NCBI RefSeq assembly: GCF_010093535.1
Contig: NW_022985228.1
Location: forward strand, 124,001-188,000
DNA length: 64,000 bases
DNA from: Lindgomyces ingoldianus
Taxonomy: Eukaryota > Ascomycota > Dothideomycetes > Pleosporales > Lindgomycetaceae
Direction: 5' to 3'
Within the stretch, counting starts at the first letter, position 1. Every line of letters begins with the position of its first letter. The notes beneath the pieces were generated by a model. The model had not been told where the DNA came from. It made no database searches and worked only from the letters and a program-made list of their open reading frames with translations. Below, piece after piece: positions 25,261 through 38,204 of this stretch. Made by a program: the position numbers and the translations under genes.

Positions 25261-25840
25261 TGTTACAACCTATAATTAAACTATAAGCTGCTAACTCTCT
25301 ATGCTCTACTGTTTAAATAAATAAAAATAAAGTCTTTTTTTATTTCTATCTAGTAAGTTACGTGACTTGATAGATAAAGAATAGATAAAGCATTTAGACT
25401 AATGCACAGCTAAATGCATTATCTAATAAGCTAAGCGCGTTTACATGCTATGCATGTAATGCACACTATGTAAGCATAAGCATGCAACCTTGTGTATATA
25501 GGATAAGATTCTAACTTTACTTAAAAGACGTAATTAAAGTTTAGTTTATTCTCTATATAGACTAAGTAGCATTACTACTTTTTAATAAAAAGTAATTTAA
25601 TAGTATATTTTATACTATATATACTTTTTTTTGTTCTTATTAAGAAACCGTTTAACTTAAGCACCTTATACTGCTATTAAAGGGTAAACTATAGTTAGCT
25701 GCACCTTCTAGTCCTAGTAACTACGCCTTAACAGACTGTACACCTGTCTAAGGCTAAGTTCTCTCCCCTCTACTCTCTTAATCCTCTTTCTAGGCCTAGA
25801 GTTCTTTAGACACTATTTCTCTAAAGTAAGGATTATAACA
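25261..25840 (+). repeat. 3' LTR of Gyp-2 copy 1
   Basis: This 580-bp LTR begins TGTTACAACC and ends GGATTATAACA. It aligns with the 5' LTR of copy 3 (61079-61671), most clearly over the last 100 bp (ACTGTACACC, then CTAAGG and AGTAAGGATTATAACA). It is shorter and more diverged than copies 2 and 3. Confidence 0.75.
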
Positions 25841-28833
25841 CTTTAATAAATACTGTGTTTTAATATACTTTAACTTTAAAATAACTTAATTTTTTACACT
25901 AAAGTGCTTTTTTTAATGCTTAGTGTAATACTATTTAACCTAGTGCTGCTGCGCCTGCTTTAGGCATAAGTGCATAGTTTTTTATTCCTTATTCTATCTT
26001 AAAAATAAGCAACTACTTAGTCCTATAAGGCTAGTGCCTTTCTAGACTAATTTTATACCTAAGGTAAGCACTTAAGCTAATAATTATCTTTAACTTTCTT
26101 AAAGCCCTTTAAGGTAACTTTATACACTACACGTATTAAGTATTTGCTGTAGAAGGAGTGTTTCTTAGAGTTATAAGTATACTCTATGTATAGTAGCAGC
26201 TTGCACTAATTATTTTACTAGTAGTTCAAGTATAACTATAAAAATAACTTTAATTTTTAATTTTAATGCTTAGTTTGCTTATTAGTCTAAAGATAAAAGC
26301 TATACTAAGCTAGTAGTTAATCTTTAAGTAAAAGTAAATATCTAACTAAAACTAACTAGTAAAGATTAAACTATAGTTAAAAATAAGAGTATCTAGCAGT
26401 TCTATCTTTATAAAGAATTACTCTTTTAAAAGAGTAGCTAATTCTCTTGCTATAATTGTCTTAGTAATAGAAAGGTACTAGATATACTTTAAAAAGTAGT
26501 TAAAAAGTACTAGAATTAAGTTATAAGTACTTTCTATAAAGTTTTTTAATTTTAGTAAGTTAGTAATAAAGTCTAGTAAGTAGTGTCTTTATAAAAAAGT
26601 AAGTAAAGGTAAGAGTTCTAGTAACTTTTAAGGCTTATATTACTAAATCTTATTTAGCTAGCATAGTGCACACCTTATAACGTACTTATAAAGATTATAG
26701 TAAAAGTATAGCTAGTAGTATTTTTTTTAAAAAGGCTTATAGTCTTTTTAACACTATAATGCCTTTTTATAAAGTTATTATAGTTCTTTATTAAAATGTT
26801 TAAATGTAAGGCTTTATTATCTAAAATTTACACTCTTTTATTCTTACATAGGACACCTATATAGTTATGCTTCTAAAATAAGGTGCTTTTTTTTACTTTA
26901 CTTACTTTTTTTTCTATTAAAAGTGCATTTAACTAATAGGCTATATTTTTTTTATACTTACTTAATGTACTTAGAGAGATGTTCTAGAACTTTTAAAATA
27001 TAAGTGTTTTTATCTTATATAGCTGTAATAGTAAAATAGTTTAGTAATAACATCTTATAAATATAAAAGTAATAAAGAAACTTCTTTATAACATTTTAGG
27101 TCTGTTGTTGCATTATAAGTTCCTTATAAAGAACTTATAGCACTTTAGAATTAACTTCTTTATAACTACTATAGTCTATAAAAACAACAGGTTAGGTTAA
27201 TAAAGTCGTACTTTTAATAGTTAACATTATGTTAGGTAGATTTAGGTGTTCCCCAGGTATAGTATAGCACCTTGCTAGGTTGCTGTTAGAAGAAGTTATA
27301 CTACACGCTACCTAACTAGTATAATAAGCTATAGATGTTTAAATTATCTACACTTAAAGCTTTTACTATAAAGTTAAAAGCATTATGTTTTATAGTAATT
27401 TTACTTTTTTTAAGAAGACTTTTTTTATATAATTAAGTCTTCTAGATAGTCTGTTAGCTAGGTTCTCTAAACTTAGCTTATATTTAATCTTAAAATTAAA
27501 CTGCACTAACTCTTCTGCCTAGTAAGCTTGCTTAAAGAAGAGCTTTTTTATTATTATAAAATAGCATAGATTATTGTAATTAAAAAGTACCTAAATTATG
27601 CTTAAAGTATACTCTAAGTAGTGTCTTTAATATTTAAAGCTTTTTATAATTACACATAACTTCTTATTATGCGTATGCTAATAGAGTTATAAGCTGCTTA
27701 GCTTATAGCTTTAAAAGGCTATAAGCCTTTAGTAGTAATTTACTACTAGCTTAGAAAACTAAGGCTAAAGAAGTATTACTACTATAGTAAACTTAAAAGC
27801 GTTTATAATAATTATTATTAGCTTTAATAGATTAAAGTGCTAAAATACTAAAGCATCTATAAATTTTAACTAAAAAGTTAGAAAAGTATTATAGGCCTTT
27901 TTAAGCTAGAACTATTTCTAGTACTACTTTATAAGACATTTCTAATTCTACTTTACTTTCTTCTTTTTCTTTTTTAAGTTAGAGCCCTTATAGGATAGAC
28001 TTAGAGCTTAAGCAGCTATTATATAATCTACTAGTAAGTGTATAATCTTTAAGTAATTATAAATAAATTTTTAATAAAAGTTTATAAAGCTTAGAAATAC
28101 CTAGATATTCTTAAAGCTTTTTAGCTTAGGCTATTTCTTAATTATCTAGACACATAATAAGTCTATTACTACACCTTTTAGTGTAACTATAAAGCCTAGT
28201 GATTTAATAGCCTTTGTCTTAAAAAATATTTAAATGCCTTATAGTATAGTCTTTATTTTACTAGTTAATTAAAAACTTTAAAAACATATTACTTTTAGTT
28301 ATTTTTATTTTTAAAGTAAATAAAGATGTTGTCTAGGTAGATAATATAAGTTCTATCTAATAAGCTTTCTAAAGCCCTATAGATATAGAACTAAAAGGTA
28401 GCTAAGGCATTAGCTAGGCTAAAAAGCATAATAAAGTACTTAAAATGCCTGTACTGTGTCTTAAAAGTAGTCTCCTACTTATTCTCTTTTTTAATGTAAA
28501 GTTTATAGTAGGTGTTATAAAAGTTAAGCTTTATAAAAACTTTAGCCTTTAATAAGTAATCTAATATTTTACTTATAAGTAAAATAAAGTATTAGTTTTT
28601 AATTATAATTTTATTAAAACTTTAATAGTTAAGATAAAGTTATAGTGTTTTATTTAGTTTTAAGATAAAAAAATAAAAGCACTTATAGGCAACCTGCTTA
28701 GGCGTATCTAACTCTTCTTCTAGGCTGCATTAAGGTATTCCTACAGGATATCTAGTTTGTAGCAAGAGAGGTTATAGATAGAAAAGTTTAAAATTTTCTT
28801 TTTTTTTAATCTTTATAGCATAATTATACTTAC

Positions 28834-29034
28834 TGTAAGGATGGGATGGTAAGTAGCACGGATAGCACTGAGAGCAAGCTTTTAGAGTAAGATAGGAGTG
28901 TATTGTAAGAGAGACGAATTGCTGCTAAGCCTCGCTTGTTAGGATTCATACTTATATACGAAGCACAGGTTATATAACCTCTAAACAGGTTAGGTGAGGC
29001 TATACTAGCCTGTTCTGGGACATCTAGCCTTACA
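28834..29034. repeat. Solo LTR, unassigned family (201 bp)
   Basis: It starts TGTAAGGATGGGATGG and ends CTAGCCTTACA, with CTTAC duplicated at 28829-28833 and 29035-29039. Copy 1 of Gyp-1 has the uninterrupted site near 9370. The ends resemble those of TRIM-1 (TGTAAGGA start, CCTTACA end), so the two may share a parent family. GC-rich and little mutated. Confidence 0.75.
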
Positions 29035-29734
29035 CTTACTATTTTGCTTAAAAATATTTATATAATGTTTACTAAAAGTGTACTACTAAAAGTAAAACTT
29101 AAAAAGAATATGTCTAAGTTTTTTAAAGTCTAGAGCATTATTAGCATTATTAGTGCTTAAATACTTATTACTGTTATTAAAAAGTACCTAGGAAATACCT
29201 ATAAGCAGTATAGCCTAGTAGTAGCCTTTATTATAAATACTAGCTACTACATAATAGGCTATAGCTTTAGAAAGCTATAAAAGCTTTAAAAATATTTTAA
29301 TACACTTTTAAAAATACTTTTAAATTTTAAGTATGTAATTCTTTAACTAGAGTAGCTCTTAATAATAAAAGTACTTTATGTTCTATACTATGTTACTACT
29401 AGGCTTAGAGGCTTATAGAGTAGGTTTAGGGTGTCCCTAAAGCAGTTTCTCTAGAAAGGCTTTCTTTCTAACATTATTACTTATTAGTTAGATAGTATAA
29501 GACGTAGAGTAAAATATATATGCAGTCTTTTTAAAACTGTAGTTTTTTAAAAGCTTCTTAATAAGTACTAACTAAATTCTACTAGTATTACTTTTCTACT
29601 ACTTAAATATGCTATTTTTAAAATAGATTTTAAAGTTAGCTTCTTATAGCTAAAAATACTTTAAAATTAAGTTATAACTTAAAAAGTTAGCTAACTAGAA
29701 TCGTTAAAAGCTTACTTCTTTATTAGTACCTCTA

Positions 29735-30834
29735 ACGTACTTCATGGGCGAGTTGCTCACACACCCGAGTCGCTCACTTTTGCCAAGACCCCACCAAACC
29801 ACCCTTCCTACACCAATGCATTCCCCACAACACCACTTAGACGCGCCAAAAGAACGTTAGATACAGCTTGCGCTCTAAGCTTTTAAATAAGACATAAAAC
29901 TCTTAAAAAAATATGCTGTAGCTATGTGCAAGGTCCTATAAAAGACAATAAATAACTATAGCGCTAGACAACCTTTACAAGCTAATTCTACAGCTAAATT
30001 ACAGAGGCTAGGCAATAAAAAGGAGCAAGTGATTGTTAAGACTATACTTAAGCTATATGCGCGAGGAATTTCCCCTTAGATAGCATTTGTAGCTAATATA
30101 GCCAATTCTTTGCGCGCTAAGCGTAATCTAGGCCATGTTCGCATAAACTAGCCTAGTATGTTTATGAAGCGTTATTTAGAGCTTAAAGTAACGTTTAAGT
30201 GTAAGTACAACTATAAGAGAGCCCTCTGCAAGAGTCCTGGGGTAATTTAGAGCAGGTTTAGCCTTGTGGAGAATATTAAAGCTAAGTATAGCATCTAGGA
30301 TAATAACACATACAACTTTAGCAAGATAGGGTTTATAATTAGCTAGATATCTCTTAACTATACTTGCGCTTAAAACTTCACTTTAAGCTCTAAATAACGC
30401 TTTACAAACGTACTAGGCCAGTTTATGCGAACATGGCCTAGATTACGCTTAGCGCGCAAAGAATTAGCCATATTAGCCACAAATGCTATCTAAGCTGAAA
30501 TTCCTCGCGCATATAGCTTAAGTATAGTCTTAATAATCACCTACTCCTTTTTATTGCCTAGCCTCTGTAATTTAGCTGTAGAATTAGCTTATAAAGGTTG
30601 TCTAGCGCTGTAGTTATTTATTGTCTTTTATAGGACCTTACACATAGCTACAGCACATTTCTTTAAGAGTTTTATGTCTTATTTAAAAGCTTAGAGCGCA
30701 AGCTGTATCTAACGTTTTTTTAGCGCGTCTAAGTAGTGTTGTGGGGAATGCATTGGTGTAGGAAGGGTGGTTTAGTGGGGTCTTGGCAAAAGTGAGCGAC
30801 TCGGGTGTGTGAGCAACTCGCCCATGAAGTACGT
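29735..30834. mobile_element. Foldback element FB-B copy 3 (1100 bp, least mutated)
   Basis: TA lies at 29733-29734 and 30835-30836. The termini are ACGTACTTCATGGGCGAGTT and its reverse complement. Long inverted arms of about 470 bp surround a single-copy loop near 30205-30360. It keeps many more CG and CA dinucleotides than copies 1, 2 and 4 or its Gyp-1 host, so it is probably the youngest copy. Confidence 0.85.
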
Positions 30835-31869
30835 TACTGTATGTGCAGATAATAGAAAAATTATATAGCAATTCTAACTATAATTAGTAATTATGAATAA
30901 AGCTTACATTAGGCTTTTTATAGTAGTGCTTATATAAAAGGCTATATTTTTAAATAACACTAGTGTTTATTAGGTTTAATTTAGCACCTATGTTATAAAA
31001 GCTATAGAGAATAGTTAATCTGCTATTAAAAAGTTTTAGCTATACTTTAACTATAATATAGAGCTGTTTGCTATTTAATTTAGGCTCTAGTTATAAGTGT
31101 GTAAAATTTGCAACTAGGGCTTTTTTGTTATACTATTATTACTTTTCTAGTTAAATTAGTTCTTCTAGTAAAGCTTATGTTTATTAAAGGTCTTTTAAGA
31201 CATTATTACAGCAGTATTAGTTCTTTGTACTAAAGACTACTAGTTACTTAGTAAATAGATTATAAGCTTTTAGTTTTATTTTTTATCTTTCTACTTTTAT
31301 TAAAAGTTTAAAGTAAAGTAAAACTACTGTTTTTTTAAGTTAAAGTGTTTTTAAAGCTAGCCTAGAATATTATTAAAGCTTACTTAAAGTAAGTAATAGT
31401 TTTAGTGTTATATATAGCACACTTAAACTCTAGCTAAGTGTTTATTTACTTAAGTAAGCTATTACACTACATTTTTCTTTAAATAAATTTTAAAAAGTAG
31501 CTTTATATAAAAGTAATTTTAATCTTATAAACTTTCTTTTTATTAGAGGTTTAGAAAGAAGTGTATTTTAAAAAGCTCTTTTACTAAAATAGCTAAGTAA
31601 TAAAAGTGTTAAATGTATTACCTACTTTCTACTTTATATTCTAAAAGTAATAACGTACCTAACAGGTTAGCTAGCCACACAGGTTAGCCGGCCACTTTTG
31701 CTAAGCCTCTACTAAACTCTACCTATCTACATAATGCCTTAACAACAACACTAGATTAAATCTTCTAAAGAATGTTAGATATAGCTTACTTTTTAGGCTT
31801 TTAAATAAGACTTAAAACTTTTCTTATAACACACTACAGCTATCTATAATGTCTCTTACACAACACTAA

Positions 31870-33730
31870 GTAATTAACACACTAGACAGCCTTTATAAGC
31901 AGAATGCTAGCTTAAATTAAGAAATCTAACTAAGCTTAAAAAGAAAGTAGCTATTAAGTATATACTTAAGCTTATTACACATAGATTTCTCTCTAGGCTT
32001 ATAGCTATAGCTAATATAGCTAATTTCTTACGTGTAGAGTGTAATCTAGGCTAGGTTAGCTTAAACTAGCCTAGTATGTAAGTTAAGCAATGCTCTAAGT
32101 TTATAATAAAGTTTAATTATAAGTATAATTATAAAAGAGTACTTTATAAGAATCTAGAGGTTATCTAAGGCTATTTTTGCCTAGTAGATAATATAAAAGC
32201 TAAGTACTATATCTAGAATAAACATATATATAACTTTAATAAATTAAGCTTTATAATAAGCTAGATATTCACTAAAGCAGTTATTATAGCTTTAAAGAGA
32301 TAAAGACAGCTAAAGGTAATATAGTAAAGTAATAAAAAGTAGATAATAGTTATTTAAAGCATTAACATAATAAAGTAGGCTATTTTACTTTTTATTATTT
32401 TTAAGAGCTGCTATTACTTTTTTACTTAGTATAAAAAAAATCTACTTTAAAACTAAGTTATTATAGTTTCTAAGAATAGCTAGATAATAAATAAGCTTAA
32501 GCTGTAGTTGTTAAAGCACTTTAATAAGCATATAAAAAAATTATAAGTGCTTATTAGCTTTTTATTATTAATAGCTATAAAAGCTATAACTTACTTAATT
32601 TTTAACACTACTATAAAAAGAATAGAATTATTACTATTTATATACTTTTACACTTATTACACTTTTTATAGCCTTTTAATGTAGGTTGTTTTACCTCTTT
32701 AAAAAAGGTATATAAGCGCTAAGCTAAAGATCTTATGTGTAACTAGATTACTTATATTATAAAACTTAAGTTTCTACTATGCTTTATATGCGCTTATAAC
32801 GTAGTAATTACTTTTAGTAATATTTAAGAAGAGTTTTAAGGCGCTAGTTTAGTCTTATTTAACTTAAAATAAGTTAAAATAGCTCTTAACATTTAGTTAT
32901 ATACTTTATTACTACTACTACTTATTAATAATAAGCTCTAGCAGTTGTAAACTTTAAGTAATACTTTTAAATTTAAGTTATAATTAATGCTTATAAAGGT
33001 AAGAATTTAAAGGCATATAAATAGCTTACTAATGTTTATAGTAAAGGCTTTTAAAAAAGTTTTAAAGGAGGCAGTAATTATTACGCATAAGCTAGCGTTA
33101 GTGTAAAAGAAGATTATAAAGCTTTAAGTAGTAAATAAGGCTGCTGTCACGATTGTGCACGAGTAAGGTTATAGAGCTTCACGGAGGTCTAGTTTAATTA
33201 CTACGTGAGGTATCATGGTAGGTACAAGACGTTGTGTGAGGAACAGGAAGGTTTAGAAGGAAATTAGCAATTAAATACTTAGCTTAGAAGTCTAAGCGCT
33301 TTAGGTATAAATTAAGCCTGTTCTAGGTTTAGTTAGTGTTAAGGCGGTTTGTGCTTAAGTTCATGTCCGTGTCGTGTCGTGTTCGTGTCAGACGTGCACC
33401 GATACTACTCCGGTACGCGTCCGATACGGTTATGTCTGGGATCCGGGGAGGATACCGTGACAGCTGCTACGCAACATAAATTGCATAAAAAGAAGTAGAT
33501 TTAAGTAAAAAAGACCTTAATAGTTAAGAATAGAGCTTATTTAACTACTCTAAAAAAGTTTAAAGCGCATAGTAATAGAAAGAAGCTAAAGACATAGGTG
33601 CGCGCTAAAAAAGGTAAGCTAAGTTAAAAGTAATGTAGGTAGTGTAATTAGACTAAGTATAACTTACATACATGTAAGAAAGTAGTAGAAGTAGACTCTA
33701 AATAATATCTTATGTTATATTACTTTATAT
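31870..33730 (+). pseudogene. Fot1/Pogo-type transposase remnant of Pogo-A2
   Basis: The plus frame follows the family order: an N-terminal helix-turn-helix/CENP-B-like region with 'FNYKYNYKR', then the DDE domain and a C-terminal basic tail ending in a cysteine/histidine knuckle-like motif (about 33610-33680). The three catalytic positions read Asn: 'YNFNKLSF' near 32230, 'INSYKSY' near 32570 and 'FNVGCF' with AAT at 32678-32680. The family has Asp at these places, and each change is GAT to AAT. The Gyp-3 solo LTR interrupts the frame at 33145. Stops are numerous. Confidence 0.75.
33145..33462 (-). repeat. Gyp-3 solo LTR, nearly unmutated
   Basis: This 318-bp LTR is in reverse orientation relative to Gyp-3 at 15753, with GCTGC duplicated at 33140-33144 and 33463-33467. 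It retains CG-rich stretches (CGGTACGCGTCCGATACGG) that are TA-converted in the LTRs of the full-length copy. It therefore serves as a good approximation of the ancestral LTR. Confidence 0.9.
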
Positions 33731-34658
33731 AGGCCTAAAGTAGGTTATTTTGCGCTAGAATAGGGTGGTTTTAGTAGGGGCTTGGCAAAAGTGGCCGGCT
33801 AACCTGTTAGGTACGTTAGTAGTTTTTATACTATGTTAGAAAAGAATTCTAAGTAAGTTTATATATTTTAGTTTAAAGCTAAGCCTAGGTTTTAATAGTG
33901 CTTGTATTAATAGCGCAACTAATTAGGTTTTTAAAGACTTTAAACTAAATCTAGTTAATAATTTATTAAGTTTAAGTAGTAAAGTTATCTAAAAAGTTTA
34001 TATATTTCAAGATACTATTTATATCTCTTACTTAAGTGTTTACCTACTGTAGAGTTAGAGACTTCTTTAAAAAGCTAAGCTTTAAAAAAGCCTTAATTTT
34101 AGATAGCTAACTTAGAGTCTTATCTAAGCTTACTTAGAAGTAAGGTTAATTTAAAGTAGTTTTAAAAGATAAGCTAAAGGTTATAAAGATAATCTAAGCT
34201 TATTTATAAGCTTAACTAATTTTAGCTTTTAAAGCCTTTTTAGCCTTAAGCTAAAAGGCTTTTATAAAAAGTAACTATATAAACACTTTATTAGTTAAAG
34301 GTTACACGAAGACAGTAGTAGAACTAGTGTAAGCCTACTCTAAAAAAGTACTGCAGTGTATTACGTTTGCCTCTGTTACTAATAGTTACTATAAGTAGCC
34401 TATAAAGAGCTAACTAGCAGTTCTTAAAGTCTTAAAGGTTAAAGAGCTTAGTATAATAAGAAAGTTATTTAATTTTTATTTAGTGTAACTTAAAAAGTTT
34501 CTAGGTTTAGTTTAACTATATTTTTAAAAGTTTCTAAAGTCTTACTTATTTGTTAACTTAAAGACTTAACGTACTTCACAAGCAAGTTGCTTACACACCT
34601 AAGTTGCTTACTTTTACTAAGACCCTACTAAACTACTCTTTCTACACTAATGTATTTC

Positions 34659-35249
34659 TGTTACAATCCTTGCTTCGGTGAAGCACGCGGGTCGGTGTTG
34701 TTTCTGCGGTGGGAGGCAGGTCGGATGGTAGAGGCCGACGGTAGGGTGTACAGTCCTACGTGAGGGCTAATAGGCTGATGGAGGGAGGGTAGAGCAACTA
34801 GATCATGGTTTGCCCTGTATGCGGCAGTATAGAGGCTAGGTTAAACAGTCCTGTTAGACAAAATTAGAGGTATATGTAGTGCAAGATATATAAATAGTAT
34901 TATAACTTTTTAGAAAGCTAAATGCTATTTAGTCTATATAAAAAATAAACTTAATGTTAAACATACTTTCTAAAGGTTGTTAAACATAGAAACTATATAT
35001 ATATATAGAGGGTGCTAAGGTAAGCAGAATAAGTCTATGTAAGCCTGCTAAGAAGAGCTCTATAAGCTCTTTTAGACTTACTAGACTTATAGCCTGTTTC
35101 TTTACTAGACAACGCACTCCTCTATTACTGTAAAGAGTAGTGCTGCTTTTGTGTCCTCTAACTAGTCTATAAGCAAGCCCTGTTCTAATCTAGCTAGATT
35201 GTGGAGCACTGCTAGTGGAGTTACGCTAGTCTAACTGTAGACTGTAACA
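34659..35249 (-). repeat. 3' LTR of Gyp-2 copy 2
   Basis: This 591-bp LTR starts, on the plus strand, TGTTACAATCCTTGCTTCGG and ends GTAGACTGTAACA. The first 150 bp are GC-rich and little mutated. It aligns in reverse with 61079-61671. Confidence 0.9.
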
Positions 35250-38040
35250 CGCTGCCCCTCCTCTCTAGTAGTGTCCTTGCTGCTCTGCTTACACAACTGT
35301 GTTAGTAAAAGTTTATTTATAAAGTAAGCGCTTACTTACTAGAAAGCATTCTTAACATTTATTTTTTTTAAGCTAAATAGCTTGCTAGTCTTATTTGTTT
35401 TATTATTTTTATACTGCTTTATGTTTTAATTCTTTTTATTAAATAAAAATAAGACCTTATAGCGCTTACTAGTTATTAAAGTTATTCTATATGTTAACTT
35501 TATTCTTAGATAGATGTGTTAAGTGTGTAATAAAAAACAGTAGGTGTAATGCTTTTATTTTAGACACTGCATAAAACTAGTTAAAGAAAAAAAAAACACT
35601 TCTCTAAAATACTACTATAGCAAGAGTTTATAAGTAGAAGCTTAATAAAAAAATGTTGCGCTAAGTTTAAAAAACTTTAAAAGTAAAAGCTAAAAAGTCT
35701 TTTAAATAGAATTATATCTAAAGATTACTAGATCTACTAGAAGCTTAACGCGTAAAGTATTTAAAAAAAGACCTCTTCTTCTTAGATAAAATAAAGGCCC
35801 TTAAGGCTAAAGTAAAGGGCTGTTCCCCTCTACAGCTCTTATTAGCTAGGACTTGTCTTTATAGGCTGCTGCTATCTAGTAATAGCGTAGCTGTTCTTTT
35901 TAATTTAGGTGCCTTGTCGCCTAGCTAGTTTCTTTTAAATAAGCCTAGAGGTACCTTTATACTAGCAGCTATGTGTTTTGCAAGTTTTTAGCTAGTTTTT
36001 ATGTGTTCTTACTAGTAAGCTACTTTTTTTATTTTACAAAGAATTTTTTTTAATTTTTTTAGTTACTAATAATGTGTTTAACTTTATACTTAATTTTTTA
36101 TCTTTTTATTTCTATGTAGATAGAGGAATTTCTTTAAGTGCTTTTTTAAATTAGAAGACATAAAACTATAGGTGTATTTTTATGTGTAGAGGAAGCTTAA
36201 GTTTATAATTGTCTTATTAAGTCTATAGAACTTTATATAGTCCTATTCTTTTTTCTGCTAGCTTCTAAGAAGGTCTAAATGCTTTAAGATTTTTAGTGTT
36301 AAAGTATACATAATCTTTTAGGCTAATTCTTAGGCTTAGCTGTTGTAATTTATTTATGTATTATTTTATTATTTTTTAACTAAACTTAGCCTTAACTACT
36401 AATTTTTTATAAATGTTTTATAAGTTTAATAACTAGTTTATTAATTTTTAAAGGTCTGTAGGCTAGTTTTCTTATAGTGTAAAGTATAAGTTATACTTAA
36501 AATTAGCTTTATACAGTGTTTCTTTTGTTATAGCTAATTCTACTATGTTAATAGCTAGTTGTGCTATTAGAAGCTACTTTACCTAATTATTTTAGGTGTA
36601 AGAGATGTACTTTCTTAGGTACTTTTCTACTTTAGTGTTTGCCTTTTTAGTCTAGCTGTCTGTCTATAGGTAGTATGCTGTAGATAGCTTGTGTGTTATG
36701 CTAAGGTGTTGCATAGCTGCTTTTTAGAATCTGCTAGTAAATAGTTTATCTTAGTTAGAGATTATAATTTTAGGGCATCTATGCACTAATATAACATTTT
36801 GTTTAAGTTTATAAATAAACTTCTTAGCTGTTATTATTTTTTCTAAGGGCTAAGTATATAAATATTTAGTCCTTTTATTAAAGGCTACTATAATTATGTT
36901 GCATATTTTTTCTGTTCTTAGCTTCTTAGATAAGAGTAGTTTTATAATAAAGTCTATTATAATTATTATTTATAGTAATTTTAGAGCTTTAATTAAGTAA
37001 AGGTATTTATAGGTTTTATGCCTTTATAGGTTACTTTTATTACAAGTGTTGCATTCTCTAAGCACCTTAGTGCATAATTACTTTACCTTTAGTATTTCTT
37101 ATAGTATAGCAGCTCTTAATTTTTTTTAGAGGGTGCCTATTTCTAGGTGCCTAAACATTAGAGATTTATAATATTCTTAAATTAGGTTTTTTTATCTTTG
37201 CTTATTTACTATAAGCATGCAAAGTTTTTTTATAAGTTAAGGCTTATTATAGATCTATTTTTTATTAGTTTCTTTAAAAAAAGTAAATTTTTTAGTCTTT
37301 TCCTCTTCTTTATTAAAGTAATTAGGCTTCTAGCTAAGAGTGTTAGCCTACTAATTTTGTGCTTTTAGGATGTGCTTAATAATATAATTAAATTCTGTAA
37401 GCTTTATTGCTTATTTTATAAGTATTAGTAAAAGTTTCTTTACTGTTAAGAATATAACTAAATTTACATAGTTAGTTATAATATAGAAGAGTTTTACTAT
37501 TCTGTGTAGCTCTATAGCCTATACTTTTATAGCGTTTAGTATTGCTTTTAATTCTTTATTAGGTATGCTATAGCCTGCTTTAGGTCCTAAAAACTTAGCA
37601 GAGTAGTACGCTACTAGGTGCTATCTTTTATCCTCCTGTTTTTAGTAAAGCGCAGATCTGCTAGCTTCTATAGATGCGTTAGTGTAGATCTTAGTGTTTA
37701 GTTATAGATTATACATCGTTAGCACTAGTTTAGCTGTTATAGCTTATTTTAGCGCTATAAATGCTTTATTTATGTATAAAGTTTAAATAAACTTTGCTAT
37801 TACCTGCTTCTTAGTAGTAGTGTTTATTAGGGGTATAGTAATTTTTAAGTAGTTTTTAATTATTTGTCTAACATATTTTAATAGTCTAAGGAATTCCTTA
37901 ACTTTCTTAACTATTATAGGTTCTAGCTATTTAAGTACCTTTTATATTTTAGCTAGGTTAATTTTTATTTCTTTACTATTAATTAAAATACTACAATAGT
38001 TTATAAATAATCTGTAAAAGCAAAGCTTGCTTAGAGTAAG
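35250..38040 (-). pseudogene. Gyp-2 copy 2 RNase H and integrase remnant
   Basis: Read on the minus strand from 38040, RT-end residues 'KEIKINLAKI' and 'VKEFLRLLKYVRQIIKNYLK' precede an RNase H segment ('LVAYYSAKFL', 'NKELKAILNA'), then integrase and tail down to the LTR. It aligns with 22350-24500 of copy 1. Stops and RIP-type changes run throughout. Confidence 0.65.
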
Positions 38041-38204
38041 TGTCACAACTGCTAATTAGAGAGCAATAAGAAGCAAGTCTATTAACTATAAAAGGCTTAT
38101 AGAGAGCTTAGGCGCTAAGTGTCTTAGGCTGCTTGTCTAAAACACAGGCGCGACACTAAGCCTATGTGCGCGACGTAAGGTCCCTATGCTCTTCTTACGC
38201 AACA
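38041..38204 (+). repeat. Short LTR, family F copy 2 (164 bp)
   Basis: It starts TGTCACAACTGC and ends CTTACGCAACA. It matches 340-501 but keeps CG pairs there lost. The flanks are GTAAG (38036-38040) and GTAAT (38205-38209), one base different, consistent with an old target duplication of a solo LTR. Confidence 0.65.

Larger units (their letters stand above)
13945..25840 (+). mobile_element. Ty3/gypsy element Gyp-2 copy 1, 3' portion, interrupted
   Basis: The parts are 13945-14842 (region before the RT), 21645-25260 (RT, RNase H, integrase) and the 3' LTR 25261-25840. Segment 14630-14700 aligns with the reverse complement of 41400-41600 in Gyp-2 copy 2. It is interrupted by Pogo-A1 (14845-21642) and a 182-bp solo LTR (23286-23467). 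The 5' part is left of the window. Right-hand sequence is Gyp-1 copy 2, so this element probably sits inside that copy. All frames are RIP-broken. Confidence 0.75.
31653..33816 (+). mobile_element. Pogo-A copy 2, full length, carrying a Gyp-3 solo LTR
   Basis: TA lies at 31651-31652 and 33817-33818. Termini are ACGTACCTAACAGGTTAG and the reverse complement. Net length without the solo LTR and one target duplication is about 1.84 kb, typical of Fot1/Pogo elements. The plus strand carries a complete but RIP-broken transposase. The TA target and transposase type together place it in the Tc1/mariner superfamily. Confidence 0.85.

Noticed and set aside
30683..30871. 62-codon minus frame
   Set aside because: It lies in one arm of FB-B3 and crosses its terminus.
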